Source of the DNA: Candidatus Saccharimonadales bacterium
Lineage (GTDB): Bacteria; Patescibacteriota; Saccharimonadia; Saccharimonadales; UBA4665
Reading direction: 5' to 3'
NCBI GenBank assembly: GCA_025450135.1
Contig: JANWHZ010000058.1
Location: 1-20,341 of the forward strand
DNA length: 20,341 nt
How positions within the stretch are numbered: position 1 is the first letter of the stretch; every line of letters starts with the position of its first letter. The position numbers and the translations under genes were made by a program. Below, in pieces: positions 12,468 to 19,505 of the stretch. The notes under the pieces are model-generated. The model had not been told where the DNA came from, did not search any database, and was given only the letters and a program-made list of their open reading frames with translations.

Positions 12468-13043
12468 CTAGACTAGAAAGTTACGTGTGTCGTGTGGCAG
12501 CTGGCCGCCATAGATATATTCAGACAAGATAGCATTGACCTCTTGGATAAGGTTGGGTAGTTGTTTCTCCTGCGCAGCAGTAAACCTTTGGAGCACAAAG
12601 TCGGCGCTGTCTATTTGGGCTGGTTTCTTCGGGCCGATGCCAATGCGTACGCGGCCGTAGTCTTCGCCAACGACCTCTGTAATTGATTTGATGCCGTTGT
12701 GGCCGGCGGAGGCGCCGCCAACCCGTAAACGGATCTGCCCGTAATCGATATCGAGCTCGTCGTGGATAGCCACAATATACTCAGTCGCGACTTTGTAAAA
12801 ATTTGCCGTAGCCTGCACCGCTTGGCCACTAAGGTTCATGAAGGTTGTGGGCTTAATAGCTATAACCTGCGACGCCCCGATGCGGCCCTTGGAGAGATAG
12901 CATTTGAGATCTTTCTTCTCAACCCACGGCTCCATTTCCTCCGTCTTGGTAACGAAATTATCAAGGCATAGAAAGCCGACATTATGTCGGGTACCATCGT
13001 ACTGTTTGCCGACATTACCGAGGCCGACGAGCAGAATTGTCAT
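12468..13043 (-). CDS. pth: Peptidyl-tRNA hydrolase
   Basis: Pth cleaves the ester bond between peptide and tRNA in prematurely released peptidyl-tRNAs, recycling the tRNA. From the ATG at 13043 the 191-residue product reads MTILLVGLGNVGKQYDGTRH. Asn10 and catalytic His20 fall exactly at their E. coli positions. FMNLSG (Asn70), HDELD (Asp95) and GHNGIKS (Asn116) supply the other active-site residues. GLGN is followed by V where most Pth have P. The frame stays open to a GTG at 13109 that overlaps the der stop by 1 nt and has GGGAG 8 nt upstream, so a coupled start giving 22 extra residues is possible. I prefer 13043 because numbering and length (about 190) match the family. It is the downstream gene of a der-pth unit. 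Confidence 0.93.
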   Translation of the reverse strand: MTILLVGLGNVGKQYDGTRHNVGFLCLDNFVTKTEEMEPWVEKKDLKCYLSKGRIGASQVIAIKPTTFMNLSGQAVQATANFYKVATEYIVAIHDELDIDYGQIRLRVGGASAGHNGIKSITEVVGEDYGRVRIGIGPKKPAQIDSADFVLQRFTAAQEKQLPNLIQEVNAILSEYIYGGQLPHDTRNFLV

Positions 13044-13108
13044 ATTCTGGCTGAGGCTATATAGCTGAATCGAGTCACTGGCCTGGGGCTGCCGAGTGAA
13101 GAGGGCCA

Positions 13109-14482
13109 CTATTTGTGCTCCCGAGGCTTGCCCTGAGTCGGCGAATCGCCGTGCTTATGAGCAATATGCTTCTCAATAAACCACAACTGGATAGGCGTAC
13201 CTGCAAAGCCAAACGTTTCGCGCAGCTCGTGCTCCATATACCGACGGTAGCTCCAGTGGACAAACTTTGTTTGCGAACCGAAGATCTTGAATGCCGGCGT
13301 TGGATTATCATCTTCTTGAATCATGTAGTTTAGTTTCGGATTGTGGTTCTTCAGGCCTGCTGGGGGATGCCGGTCTACGATGCGGCGCAGCCACTGGTTG
13401 AGTTCGGCCGTTTTGAGACGCTTGTGGCGCTGCTTGTCGATGTCGAGTGTAATGTCAAAGATCTTCGTTGCGTTCTGCCCGGTGACGGCACTCGTGAATA
13501 CCAATGGCGCCCAGGGTACAAAGTCGTATGTTTCGCCGATGTCGGCTGCCAGCTGATCACGCGTAAACGGTGTTTTGCCTTCAGCGATATCCCATTTACT
13601 GACTGCTAGGATGAGCCCCTTGCCCGCATCTTTTACTATGCCCGCGATTTTTTGATCGAGCTGAACGTTGAGTTGGTTGGCTTCCATGAGTAACACGCAA
13701 ACATCGGAATTTTCAATGGCGGCGATGGAACGGATGACGCTGAAGCGTTCGACACCCTGTGCGATCTTCCCTGCGCGGCGGATGCCGGCGGTGTCCATGA
13801 GTTCAATCTCACGCCCTTCGACGCGCACTACGGCTCGGTTGACGTCCCGTGTTGTACCAGCACGATCTGCCACGACGGCCTGTTGTTTTTGTGCTAACGC
13901 ATTAAAAAGCGCCGATTTGCCAACGTTCGGACGGCCGAGCAGCGCGATATGTAGGCGGTTGTCGTCTTCGGCGAGGGTGGCGCGGGGTATGACATGAATA
14001 AGGCGCTCAAGCAGCTGTTGGATGCCTTCGCGGTGCGTAGCTGAGACCGAAACAATTGGTTTGATGCCGAGTCGCTCAAAACTTGCGACGACGTCGCTCT
14101 TTCGGGCTTTGTCAATCTTATTGACGACGAGAAATACAGGCTTGCGTGTTTTAAGCGCCATCGTAGCTACACGGCGGTCTTCTTCCGTGATCGGTACATT
14201 GGCCTCCGTAACCACCCAGATGACATCTGCACTGTCGGCAGCTTGCATGATTTGCTCCTGGATGGTGAATTCGAAGTCATCAGCCGGATCCTTGATGCCA
14301 GCTGTGTCAACCAGCCAAAAGTGGTGCCCCTGGTATTCAGCCTTGGCCATGACGCTGTCACGGGTCGTACCCGGCTCGTCGGCGACGATTGCTTCTCGAC
14401 GCTCCAAGATAGCATTAAACAAGCTGGACTTACCAACATTCGCCCGCCCCACGATTGCTACGATGGGTAGCTTCATATGCAT
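13109..14482 (-). CDS. der: Der (EngA), double GTPase for 50S ribosome assembly
   Basis: Der is an essential GTPase with two G domains that helps mature the large ribosomal subunit. The 457-residue product has G domain 1 with GRANVGKS (12-19), DTAG (59-62) and NKID (121-124), and G domain 2 with GRPNVGKS (183-190), DTAG (230-233) and SKWD (295-298). Der usually has NKWD in the second G4 motif, so Ser for Asn is a mild deviation. A KH-like C-terminal domain follows (about 350-440), then a His/Lys-rich tail. The frame is open to 14635, but the conserved protein begins at MKLPIVAIVGRANVGKS. ATG 14482 (MHMKLP) lies 7 nt after a perfect extended -10, so a leaderless start there is most likely; ATG 14476 is possible. 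Confidence 0.95.
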   Translation of the reverse strand: MHMKLPIVAIVGRANVGKSSLFNAILERREAIVADEPGTTRDSVMAKAEYQGHHFWLVDTAGIKDPADDFEFTIQEQIMQAADSADVIWVVTEANVPITEEDRRVATMALKTRKPVFLVVNKIDKARKSDVVASFERLGIKPIVSVSATHREGIQQLLERLIHVIPRATLAEDDNRLHIALLGRPNVGKSALFNALAQKQQAVVADRAGTTRDVNRAVVRVEGREIELMDTAGIRRAGKIAQGVERFSVIRSIAAIENSDVCVLLMEANQLNVQLDQKIAGIVKDAGKGLILAVSKWDIAEGKTPFTRDQLAADIGETYDFVPWAPLVFTSAVTGQNATKIFDITLDIDKQRHKRLKTAELNQWLRRIVDRHPPAGLKNHNPKLNYMIQEDDNPTPAFKIFGSQTKFVHWSYRRYMEHELRETFGFAGTPIQLWFIEKHIAHKHGDSPTQGKPREHK

Positions 14483-14489
14483 CGATGAC

Positions 14490-14498
14490 ATTATAACA
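14490..14498 (-). promoter_or_regulatory. Extended -10 promoter TGTTATAAT of der (leaderless)
   Basis: On the - strand TGT plus TATAAT lies 7 nt before ATG 14482. The expected start of transcription coincides with that codon. No Shine-Dalgarno is present. The nonamer is identical to that before the 446-residue gene at 6748. Confidence 0.6.
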
Positions 14499-14633
14499 GA
14501 GGTAACTGCCCAATGATATAAATCTATGGTACATTCGATAGTGTTCTGACCTGCAGGATATGTTTCCTGATATGTGTCGGTAGCTGGGGCCCGGCCCATA
14601 TAACCGTGGCAGTTCCTTTGCGGAGGAAGAGGC

Positions 14634-14957
14634 ATGGCACAAACATTTATGTTGCAACCTCAGATTGAGGGTAGCGACACGCGGGTAGGCGACCCAATCG
14701 ACCACTGGCGACGGGGTTTCCCCGTAGGAGTGCACGTCCAAAACGTGTCTGGTGTCATTCCTGAGCGCTTGCAGCCGCTGGTGCTTGATAGCCCTCTTGT
14801 CTCGACAGGAGTAGCGGAGCACTATAGTTTTGCCTGTGGTCACTTTACTGAGGCCGCAAGCGAGCAACTGCGGAATCTGTGCCCGAACGGCATATCCTGT
14901 GATGACTTGGTCATCCTTCCAAATGGCCAGGTATTTGGACCGTTCAACAGCTTGTAG
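14634..14957 (+). CDS. Unknown 107-residue protein
   Basis: No family is recognised. A strong Shine-Dalgarno (GGAGGA, 6 nt before the ATG) supports the gene and its start. The product is soluble, MAQTFMLQPQIEGSDTRVGD, with no membrane helix. Cysteines lie near the middle and end (FACGHF, LCPNGISCDD). The last part, DDLVILPNGQVFGPFNSL, looks like a small beta structure. It is transcribed away from der, with about 150 bp of shared upstream DNA, and ends toward the pseudouridine synthase gene. An opposite-strand ORF (14430-14867) overlaps it but lacks a ribosome binding site and a convincing composition. Confidence 0.6.
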   Translation: MAQTFMLQPQIEGSDTRVGDPIDHWRRGFPVGVHVQNVSGVIPERLQPLVLDSPLVSTGVAEHYSFACGHFTEAASEQLRNLCPNGISCDDLVILPNGQVFGPFNSL

Positions 14958-14969
14958 CTGCTAGCGCTG

Positions 14970-15011
14970 GGGACAGGTACTGCGTGCAGCACGCTGCATC
15001 ATACCTGTCCC
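14970..15011. repeat. Large hairpin between convergent genes
   Basis: GGGACAGGTA (14970-14979) and TACCTGTCCC (15002-15011) form a perfect 10-bp stem. The 22-nt loop holds a second hairpin, GCGTG-CAG-CACGC (14982-14994). It lies between convergent gene ends (14957 and 15063) but has no T-run on either strand, so it is not a standard intrinsic terminator; it may stabilise or end both mRNAs in another way. Confidence 0.55.
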
Positions 15012-15062
15012 TCTCCGCATTCCCGGACATGTGGCTGGTGTACCAATAGTTCTCGTCCAATT

Positions 15063-15728
15063 TCATACGGATGTGAAATCGCCCGACGCCACATCGCCGA
15101 GCAGATAGGACCCGAACTGAATTCTGTGCAGTGTGCTTACTGTATAGCCAAGGGCGGAAAAGGTGCGGCGGATTTGACGGTTACGGCCTTCGTACATAGT
15201 TATCTGCCACTGGCTACCGTCGCTGTCATGTGACCGCTTGAGCTGGAATTTGCTTGGACCGTCATCAAGCAGCACGCCGTAATCGGTGACCATCTGATGG
15301 TGCAGCGGTGTCAGCGGCTTATCGAGTGTAACCTCATAAACTTTCTCTTTTTGACGGCTGGGATGGGTAAGCTCGTACGTCAACTGGCCGTCATTCGTTA
15401 GTAATAGCAGGCCAGATGAGTTTTTATCGAGCCGTCCTACTGGTTTGAGTTGCTGGTATTCTTTTGGCAAAAGTTCATAGATTGTTCTACTACCTTGCCC
15501 GTTGCGGCTCACGACGTATCCGACAGGTTTGTTAAGCAGTATGGTCGTGCTTGTCTGGCCTTCAGTTGTAATCGGCTGCTCGTCTAGTCTGACCTGGTCG
15601 GGTGGGTTAACTTCTTGTCCTACGATGGCAGTATTGCCATTCACCTGCACCCTGCCTGCGGCGATTGCCTGGTCGGCTGCTCGGCGGCCCATGCCGGTTG
15701 CCTCGGCCAGGAACTTATTGAGTCGCAT
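15063..15728 (-). CDS. Pseudouridine synthase, RsuA/RluB family
   Basis: This 221-residue enzyme isomerises a uridine in rRNA to pseudouridine. The N-terminal S4 RNA-binding domain (1-50) reads MRLNKFLAEATGMGRRAADQ. The catalytic domain has LNKPVGYVVS (65-74) and GRLDKNSSGLLLLTNDG (98-114), where Asp101 is the expected catalytic aspartate. MYEGRNRQIRRTFSALGYTV is the family's conserved C-terminal motif (EGRxRQIRRM). Which rRNA position it modifies (RsuA, RluB, RluE or RluF type) cannot be told by eye; RluB-like is likely. The ATG has no Shine-Dalgarno; a TAAGCT hexamer lies 6 nt upstream. It is unlinked to other rRNA enzymes here. Confidence 0.92.
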   Translation of the reverse strand: MRLNKFLAEATGMGRRAADQAIAAGRVQVNGNTAIVGQEVNPPDQVRLDEQPITTEGQTSTTILLNKPVGYVVSRNGQGSRTIYELLPKEYQQLKPVGRLDKNSSGLLLLTNDGQLTYELTHPSRQKEKVYEVTLDKPLTPLHHQMVTDYGVLLDDGPSKFQLKRSHDSDGSQWQITMYEGRNRQIRRTFSALGYTVSTLHRIQFGSYLLGDVASGDFTSV

Positions 15729-15734
15729 GCTTCT

Positions 15735-15740
15735 AGCTTA
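15735..15740 (-). promoter_or_regulatory. Possible -10 (TAAGCT) of the pseudouridine synthase gene
   Basis: On the - strand TAAGCT lies 6 nt before the ATG at 15728, within the nonamer GCTAAGCTA that is repeated before the 54-residue gene at 11282. A TTGCTG lies 15 bp upstream as a weak -35. Confidence 0.3.
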
Positions 15741-15777
15741 GCGTACTTGCCTGATCAGCAACAGTGGCCAGTAGCGT

Positions 15778-17229
15778 CTATAAGCTAATTGAATTGGGAT
15801 CAAAGCCGTTTGGGGCTGCAGGAGGCGCTTGGGGCGGCTGCGGGGCTGCAGGAGGCGTTACAGCTGGCTCGCTGACGACTGGTCCAGCAGGTGGCACTTG
15901 AGATGGCATTGCATTAGGGCTAAACGTCATCGTTGGCATTGTACCCGGTACGAATGCGGCAGCTGCTGCGCTGTCTGCTTCCTCGCGGGCTGCAAGTTCA
16001 TGAATATTGGGCTTTGATTCTGCGCCGCTCAGCGGTTGGATAATTTTCTTATTGGCAATCAACACGCTACCTGTTATTGCAGGCTTATCATCGGGCTTTA
16101 CTGGAGCTTCCGGTGTAGTTGGTGTCGTCATCGGGCGTGGCGGGATGCTCAGCGACGGTGATGCTGCAGGTGCTGGTATTGGTGCAATAGCGGGTTGCGG
16201 AGACATGGGCATAGCTACCCCCGCTGGGTTAGGCGTAGGAACTACGGGTGACACAGGTGCGACGGGCATAGGGCTCGTTGGCGACTCAACGATTGGCACC
16301 TCGGTTGCCTTATCGTCAGGCGCAGTACTGGCTGCCAGATCATGCATGGCATCTGCAAGGACGGCATCGTCTTGCGTGGCTGAACTGCCTGGTTCGGCAA
16401 CAGGCGTAGTGTCAGGCGCAGTACGAACAAAGTTGTTTATTTGCGAGTCTATCGTTGCCTGCTCTTCGCTGGTGGTCGGTGCTGCCGGTGTGGGCGGTAT
16501 CGTAGTAGGCATAGGCGTTGGGATTGGGGCTGCAGCCGGTACGGCGCCCGGAAACGAAGGAGCGACGGGCGGCGTTGGCACTGGAGCTGGCGCAACCGGC
16601 GCTTGTACCGGACGTGCTACTGGGCTTACTGTGGGCGGTATCGTAGTAGGCATAGGCGTTGGGATTGGTGGCGCAGGGACTACGGTGGGTGCCGGGGAGG
16701 GGCTAGCTACAGGAGCTGGCGTAACAGGTGTCACTACAGCTGGTGGTGCAGGCGCTACCGCTACCGCAGGAGTAGGTGGGACTGTAGGCGAGGGAGCGAT
16801 GGGTGTGGCTGGTGGCGTGCTTGGTGCTGGTACTGCGGCTGTTGCCGGCTCCGCAGCAGTGTCGCCGAGTAACTCATGAGCAGTCTTAACAATATCTTCA
16901 AGGGTGACCTGCGATTTAACCAGATAGCGATCAGCACCAAGACTGTCGGCACGGGTCTTGTCGTCGGCTTGACCGAGTGCGGTCAGCATTATAACCCTGA
17001 CGTCTTTCAGGGCTTCGGTGTTACGGAGGATATCGAGCATCTCAAATCCACTAACGCGAGGCATCATGACGTCGGAAATAACAAGGTCAGGCGTCTCGGC
17101 CTTCGCCACTCCTAGCGCTTCTTCTCCATCACGGGCGGTGACGATCTCGTATCCCTCGGCCTGTAATCGTGCCTCATAGATTTCTCGCAGGTTGTTGTCG
17201 TCTTCTACTAGAAGTACTTTGAAGGCCAT
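15778..17229 (-). CDS. Response regulator with a very long Pro/Ala-rich tail
   Basis: Residues 1-124 are a complete receiver domain: Asp10 and Asp11 (LLVEDDNNL), phosphoacceptor Asp53 (VISDVMMP), Thr83 (MLTA) and Lys105 (YLVKSQ). The remaining 360 residues have no recognisable output domain. They are rich in Pro, Ala, Val and Thr, with repeats such as PIPTPMPTTIPPT, and carry short islands of ordinary sequence (about 257-275, ATIDSQINNFVRTAPDTTP; about 380-410, containing GSVLIANKKIIQPLSG). The protein thus resembles CheY on a long flexible tether. The start is set by AAGGA 8 nt before the ATG. It lies 51 nt after the histidine kinase gene, its likely phosphodonor. The tail is made partly from duplicated DNA, so its length may vary among strains. 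Confidence 0.85.
   Translation of the reverse strand: MAFKVLLVEDDNNLREIYEARLQAEGYEIVTARDGEEALGVAKAETPDLVISDVMMPRVSGFEMLDILRNTEALKDVRVIMLTALGQADDKTRADSLGADRYLVKSQVTLEDIVKTAHELLGDTAAEPATAAVPAPSTPPATPIAPSPTVPPTPAVAVAPAPPAVVTPVTPAPVASPSPAPTVVPAPPIPTPMPTTIPPTVSPVARPVQAPVAPAPVPTPPVAPSFPGAVPAAAPIPTPMPTTIPPTPAAPTTSEEQATIDSQINNFVRTAPDTTPVAEPGSSATQDDAVLADAMHDLAASTAPDDKATEVPIVESPTSPMPVAPVSPVVPTPNPAGVAMPMSPQPAIAPIPAPAASPSLSIPPRPMTTPTTPEAPVKPDDKPAITGSVLIANKKIIQPLSGAESKPNIHELAAREEADSAAAAAFVPGTMPTMTFSPNAMPSQVPPAGPVVSEPAVTPPAAPQPPQAPPAAPNGFDPNSISL
16489..16668. repeat. Two perfect 39-bp direct repeats in the response regulator tail
   Basis: The same 39 bases occur at 16489-16527 and 16630-16668, 141 bp (47 codons) apart, and encode PIPTPMPTTIPPT twice. 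A shorter repeat of the same gene, 16 bp, lies at 15812-15827 and 15842-15857. Recombination between the 39-mers would delete or add 47 codons without a frameshift. Confidence 0.9.
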
Positions 17230-17280
17230 GAGTTATTTCCTTGTTTAATGCGATACGGTTTATGCTTAATTTTCATTGTA

Positions 17281-18639
17281 TCACGATGTAGTGCCAGAGG
17301 TAGAAGACCCAATGGGTTGCAGCGCTGCGTTTGCCGCGTCGAGACGCTGCTTCATCTCGTCCGCTTTAGCACTGCTTAAACGCGGCAAATTAATATAGAA
17401 AGTGCTACCCTTCTCCAGCTCGCTTTCTACCCAGATACGGCCGCCGTATAGCTCGACGATCTTGCGGCAGATAAAGAGGCCAAGACCAGTGCCGCCGATC
17501 GAACGTGTTGCCGAGTTATCGACTCGGTAGAACTTTTGGAATAGGTGCGGAATATCTTCGGCCGGTATGCCGTGGCCTGTGTCACGGATAAAGAACTGCA
17601 CGACTTGGTCGTTGCCGGTTAACCCAATCGAAATTTTGCCCTCATCGCTATATTTGACTGCGTTGTCAAATATATTCGTAATAACTTCTCGCAAGCGATC
17701 AGGGTCAGCTACCGCGTAGTAGAGCGGGTTAATTACTTTATTGCTTTCGCTACTGTCCTTGCTATGACTGGCATCTATAGTACGCTGTGAGTTGAAAACG
17801 AATTCAACACCAAGGCCCTTTTTCTCGGCAGAAAAGCGGAGGTCATTAACAAGCTGCTCGAGGAAGGAGCCCACTTCGACTACGGTCGGGTGGTTGGTCA
17901 GGCGTCCGTCTTCGGCTTTGGCACTTGTGAGCAGGTCTTGAAACAGTTGACCAAGATGTTGGGTGCTAGCATGGGCTTTTTCCAAGAATCCTCTGGCGCG
18001 AGAGTCGATGGTGCTGACCTTGTCGTTTAAGGCGAGGGCCAAGTAGCCTTCGATTGCTGCCACAGGGGTACGCATCTCGTGGCTGGCAGTGCTAATAAAT
18101 TCTGCCCGTTGTGCCTCTTCTTTATGCTCCTCGCTTACATCACGGAAGATGCCAACGGCACCAGTGAATTGCTTTTGGTCATTCAAAACTGGTGACAATA
18201 CTAGATTTAAGATTATATTCTTACCTGATTTGGTTTTGAAGTTAATGGCGTTGTAGCGACCAGTCTCTTTGGTGGTTATAAGGTGTGGCATTGGATCTTG
18301 CTGCGTGTATGCCAGTGGCTGATCTTTATTGTCGACGAATTTAAAAATCGCCTGCCAAGCTAGCCCCTGTGCGTCACTAGCATTCCAGCCAGTGATATTA
18401 GCAGCTCCGGGGTTGAATAGCTGGATCGTCTGCTGGTCGTCAACGAGGACTACGCCATCCTCAATGGCATTTAGAATAATACTCGATCTAAGTCGTTCAT
18501 CACGGAGGTTGCTGGCTAACTTTGAGCTACTTCCTCCATTTGGCTTATGATGCTGAAGGCTGACGACCACAATCAACAAAATGACGACCAATGCCGCCAA
18601 ACCCACACTTAGTAATACTAGTAAATTGTTGTGCGCCAT
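17281..18639 (-). CDS. Membrane histidine kinase with PAS domain
   Basis: One N-terminal helix (LLVLLSVGLAALVVILLIVVV) anchors the protein, and there is no sizeable outer sensor domain. Numbered from ATG 18639 (subtract 7 if counting from GTG 18660): a PAS domain at about 48-165 (SIILNAIEDGVVLVDD, FNPGAANITGW), dimerisation/phosphoacceptor helix with FISTASHEMRTPVAA (His187), and HATPase with N box LREVITNIFDNAVKYSDEG (Asn326), DTGHGIP and GGTGLGLFICRKIVE. Sensing is probably cytoplasmic through PAS. It is upstream of the receiver gene in one unit. The start is uncertain: GTG 18660 adds seven residues, and neither start has a Shine-Dalgarno. A GATAAT hexamer lies at 18663-18668. The tail ends in a low-complexity Ser/Thr segment. 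Confidence 0.92.
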   Translation of the reverse strand: MAHNNLLVLLSVGLAALVVILLIVVVSLQHHKPNGGSSSKLASNLRDERLRSSIILNAIEDGVVLVDDQQTIQLFNPGAANITGWNASDAQGLAWQAIFKFVDNKDQPLAYTQQDPMPHLITTKETGRYNAINFKTKSGKNIILNLVLSPVLNDQKQFTGAVGIFRDVSEEHKEEAQRAEFISTASHEMRTPVAAIEGYLALALNDKVSTIDSRARGFLEKAHASTQHLGQLFQDLLTSAKAEDGRLTNHPTVVEVGSFLEQLVNDLRFSAEKKGLGVEFVFNSQRTIDASHSKDSSESNKVINPLYYAVADPDRLREVITNIFDNAVKYSDEGKISIGLTGNDQVVQFFIRDTGHGIPAEDIPHLFQKFYRVDNSATRSIGGTGLGLFICRKIVELYGGRIWVESELEKGSTFYINLPRLSSAKADEMKQRLDAANAALQPIGSSTSGTTS

Positions 18640-18843
18640 TATAAGTGACAGTACTGCCACTTATTATCGGAGGTAGGCCGCCATTATGCAAATGCTTATA
18701 CTGGCTGTACTTAGGCGCAGTTATGTCAACGGATAAGTTAAAGGAAGTTGGCTGGGATATTGGCTTGATCGACACTCGTAGTGTGTCACGATGCGCGCCT
18801 CCAGCCTGGCTCTGTCTAGTCGTACGACTCCTGTTGCTTACCC

Positions 18844-19077
18844 TTAGTGGGTCACAACCACTATTGATGTAAGTGTGCCACCCGCAAGGACGGCCAGAAC
18901 GTAAATCCCCGCAACTGTCAGTCCAATGACGAACTGTGTGAACGTTGCAGAGTCAATGACAGCCTGCGTCTTTAAGACTGGCCGGACAACTGCCCGATCA
19001 GTCAGTAAAACTGCCACCGCGGCGATACATCCCACGGCCACTAGCATCGCCCATTGCACTACGAGGGATTCGGTCAT
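18844..19077 (-). CDS. Unknown 77-residue two-helix membrane protein
   Basis: The frame is open to 19167, but the ATG at 19077 has a very strong Shine-Dalgarno (GGGGAGG about 8-10 nt upstream) and opens directly into a hydrophobic segment, while the upstream extension (VYRHLKREGQPQAKN) is unlike a membrane protein start. The product, MTESLVVQWAMLVAVGCIAA, has helices at about 7-25 and 48-70 joined by a polar loop with TDRAVVRPVLKTQAVIDSAT. I do not recognise it. It lies 200 bp upstream of the histidine kinase gene, in the same direction, and ends about 180 bp before it with nothing clear between. Confidence 0.7.
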   Translation of the reverse strand: MTESLVVQWAMLVAVGCIAAVAVLLTDRAVVRPVLKTQAVIDSATFTQFVIGLTVAGIYVLAVLAGGTLTSIVVVTH

Positions 19078-19210
19078 CGAAAACCACCTCCCCAGGTAGA
19101 TTACGTTTTTAGCCTGCGGCTGCCCCTCACGTTTAAGGTGCCGGTATACTCTAACACAAACTGGCATAAGACGGTGTAATAGTACAGAGTAAATATCTTC
19201 ATGTGCCTGC

Positions 19211-19239
19211 TAGACGCTTACTAACAGATATGGTACGAT
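19211..19239 (+). promoter_or_regulatory. Promoter of tRNA-Glu
   Basis: TAGACG (19211-19216, 4 of 6 to TTGACA), a 17-bp spacer and TACGAT (19234-19239) preceded by TGG form an extended -10 promoter. Transcription would begin about 10 nt before the tRNA. Confidence 0.55.
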
Positions 19240-19255
19240 ATCGTGGTCTCATTGC

Positions 19256-19332
19256 GGCCCCTTCGTCTAGTGGTCAAGGACGTCAGGTTCTCAGCCTGAA
19301 GATCGCGGGTTCGACTCCCGCAGGGGTCACCA
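19256..19332 (+). tRNA. tRNA-Glu (anticodon CUC)
   Basis: A full cloverleaf of 77 nt. The acceptor stem is GGCCCCT with AGGGGTC (one G-U pair) and an encoded CCA (19330-19332). The D arm follows TCGTCTAGTGGT as in bacterial tRNA-Glu. The anticodon stem TCAGG/CCTGA encloses the loop TTCTCAG, giving anticodon CTC. The T arm is GCGGG-TTCGACT-CCCGC. The CUC species reads GAG codons; a UUC species is expected elsewhere in the genome. It has its own promoter and terminator. Confidence 0.97.
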
Positions 19333-19344
19333 TAAGTATTTTCG

Positions 19345-19372
19345 CCTCTGTTATTTTGACAGAGGTATTTTG
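19345..19372 (+). terminator. Intrinsic terminator of tRNA-Glu
   Basis: CCTCTGT (19345-19351) pairs perfectly with ACAGAGG (19359-19365) around a 7-nt loop, followed by TATTTTGTTG. It ends 33 nt after the tRNA. Confidence 0.8.
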
Positions 19373-19411
19373 TTGTGTGTGTACATATATGTTGTTCGAA
19401 AGTAGTAAGCC

Positions 19412-19428
19412 GGTTCGACTCCCGCAGG
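19412..19428 (+). repeat. Stray copy of the tRNA-Glu T-arm
   Basis: GGTTCGACTCCCGCAGG repeats exactly the 17 bases at 19308-19324 inside tRNA-Glu, 104 bp downstream. The base before it breaks the T-stem and there is no rest of a tRNA, so it is not a second gene. Such a duplication of the 3' part of a tRNA is the usual mark of an integrase attachment site. Confidence 0.75.
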
Positions 19429-19505
19429 CCTTATAGGCAGGTCGGGCAGGCTGCAAGATGACCATTTGAAATATGTCTTGGTGCCAGTAGGGAGGCGCAG
19501 TATCA

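Noticed and set aside
13044..13109. 22-residue N-terminal extension of Pth from a GTG overlapping the der stop
   Set aside because: From ATG 13043 the catalytic residues match E. coli numbering and the length is normal. The coupled GTG start remains possible and is mentioned in the pth entry.
14483..14635. 51-residue N-terminal extension of Der
   Set aside because: It lies upstream of the conserved Der start and would contain the -10 promoter element; its composition is unlike Der proteins.
16007..16879. 290-codon Gly-rich open frame on the + strand
   Set aside because: It is the antisense of the Pro/Ala-rich tail: Pro codons (CCN) read backwards as Gly (GGN). The sense frame starts with an intact receiver domain and a Shine-Dalgarno.
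18545..18775. 76-codon - strand frame across the histidine kinase start
   Set aside because: It overlaps the kinase membrane helix in another frame, lacks a ribosome binding site and has no recognisable domain.
19283..19465. 60-codon - strand frame ending AGVEPAIFRLRT
   Set aside because: It covers tRNA-Glu; this ending is a well-known artefact of translating the antisense of a tRNA T arm and anticodon arm.
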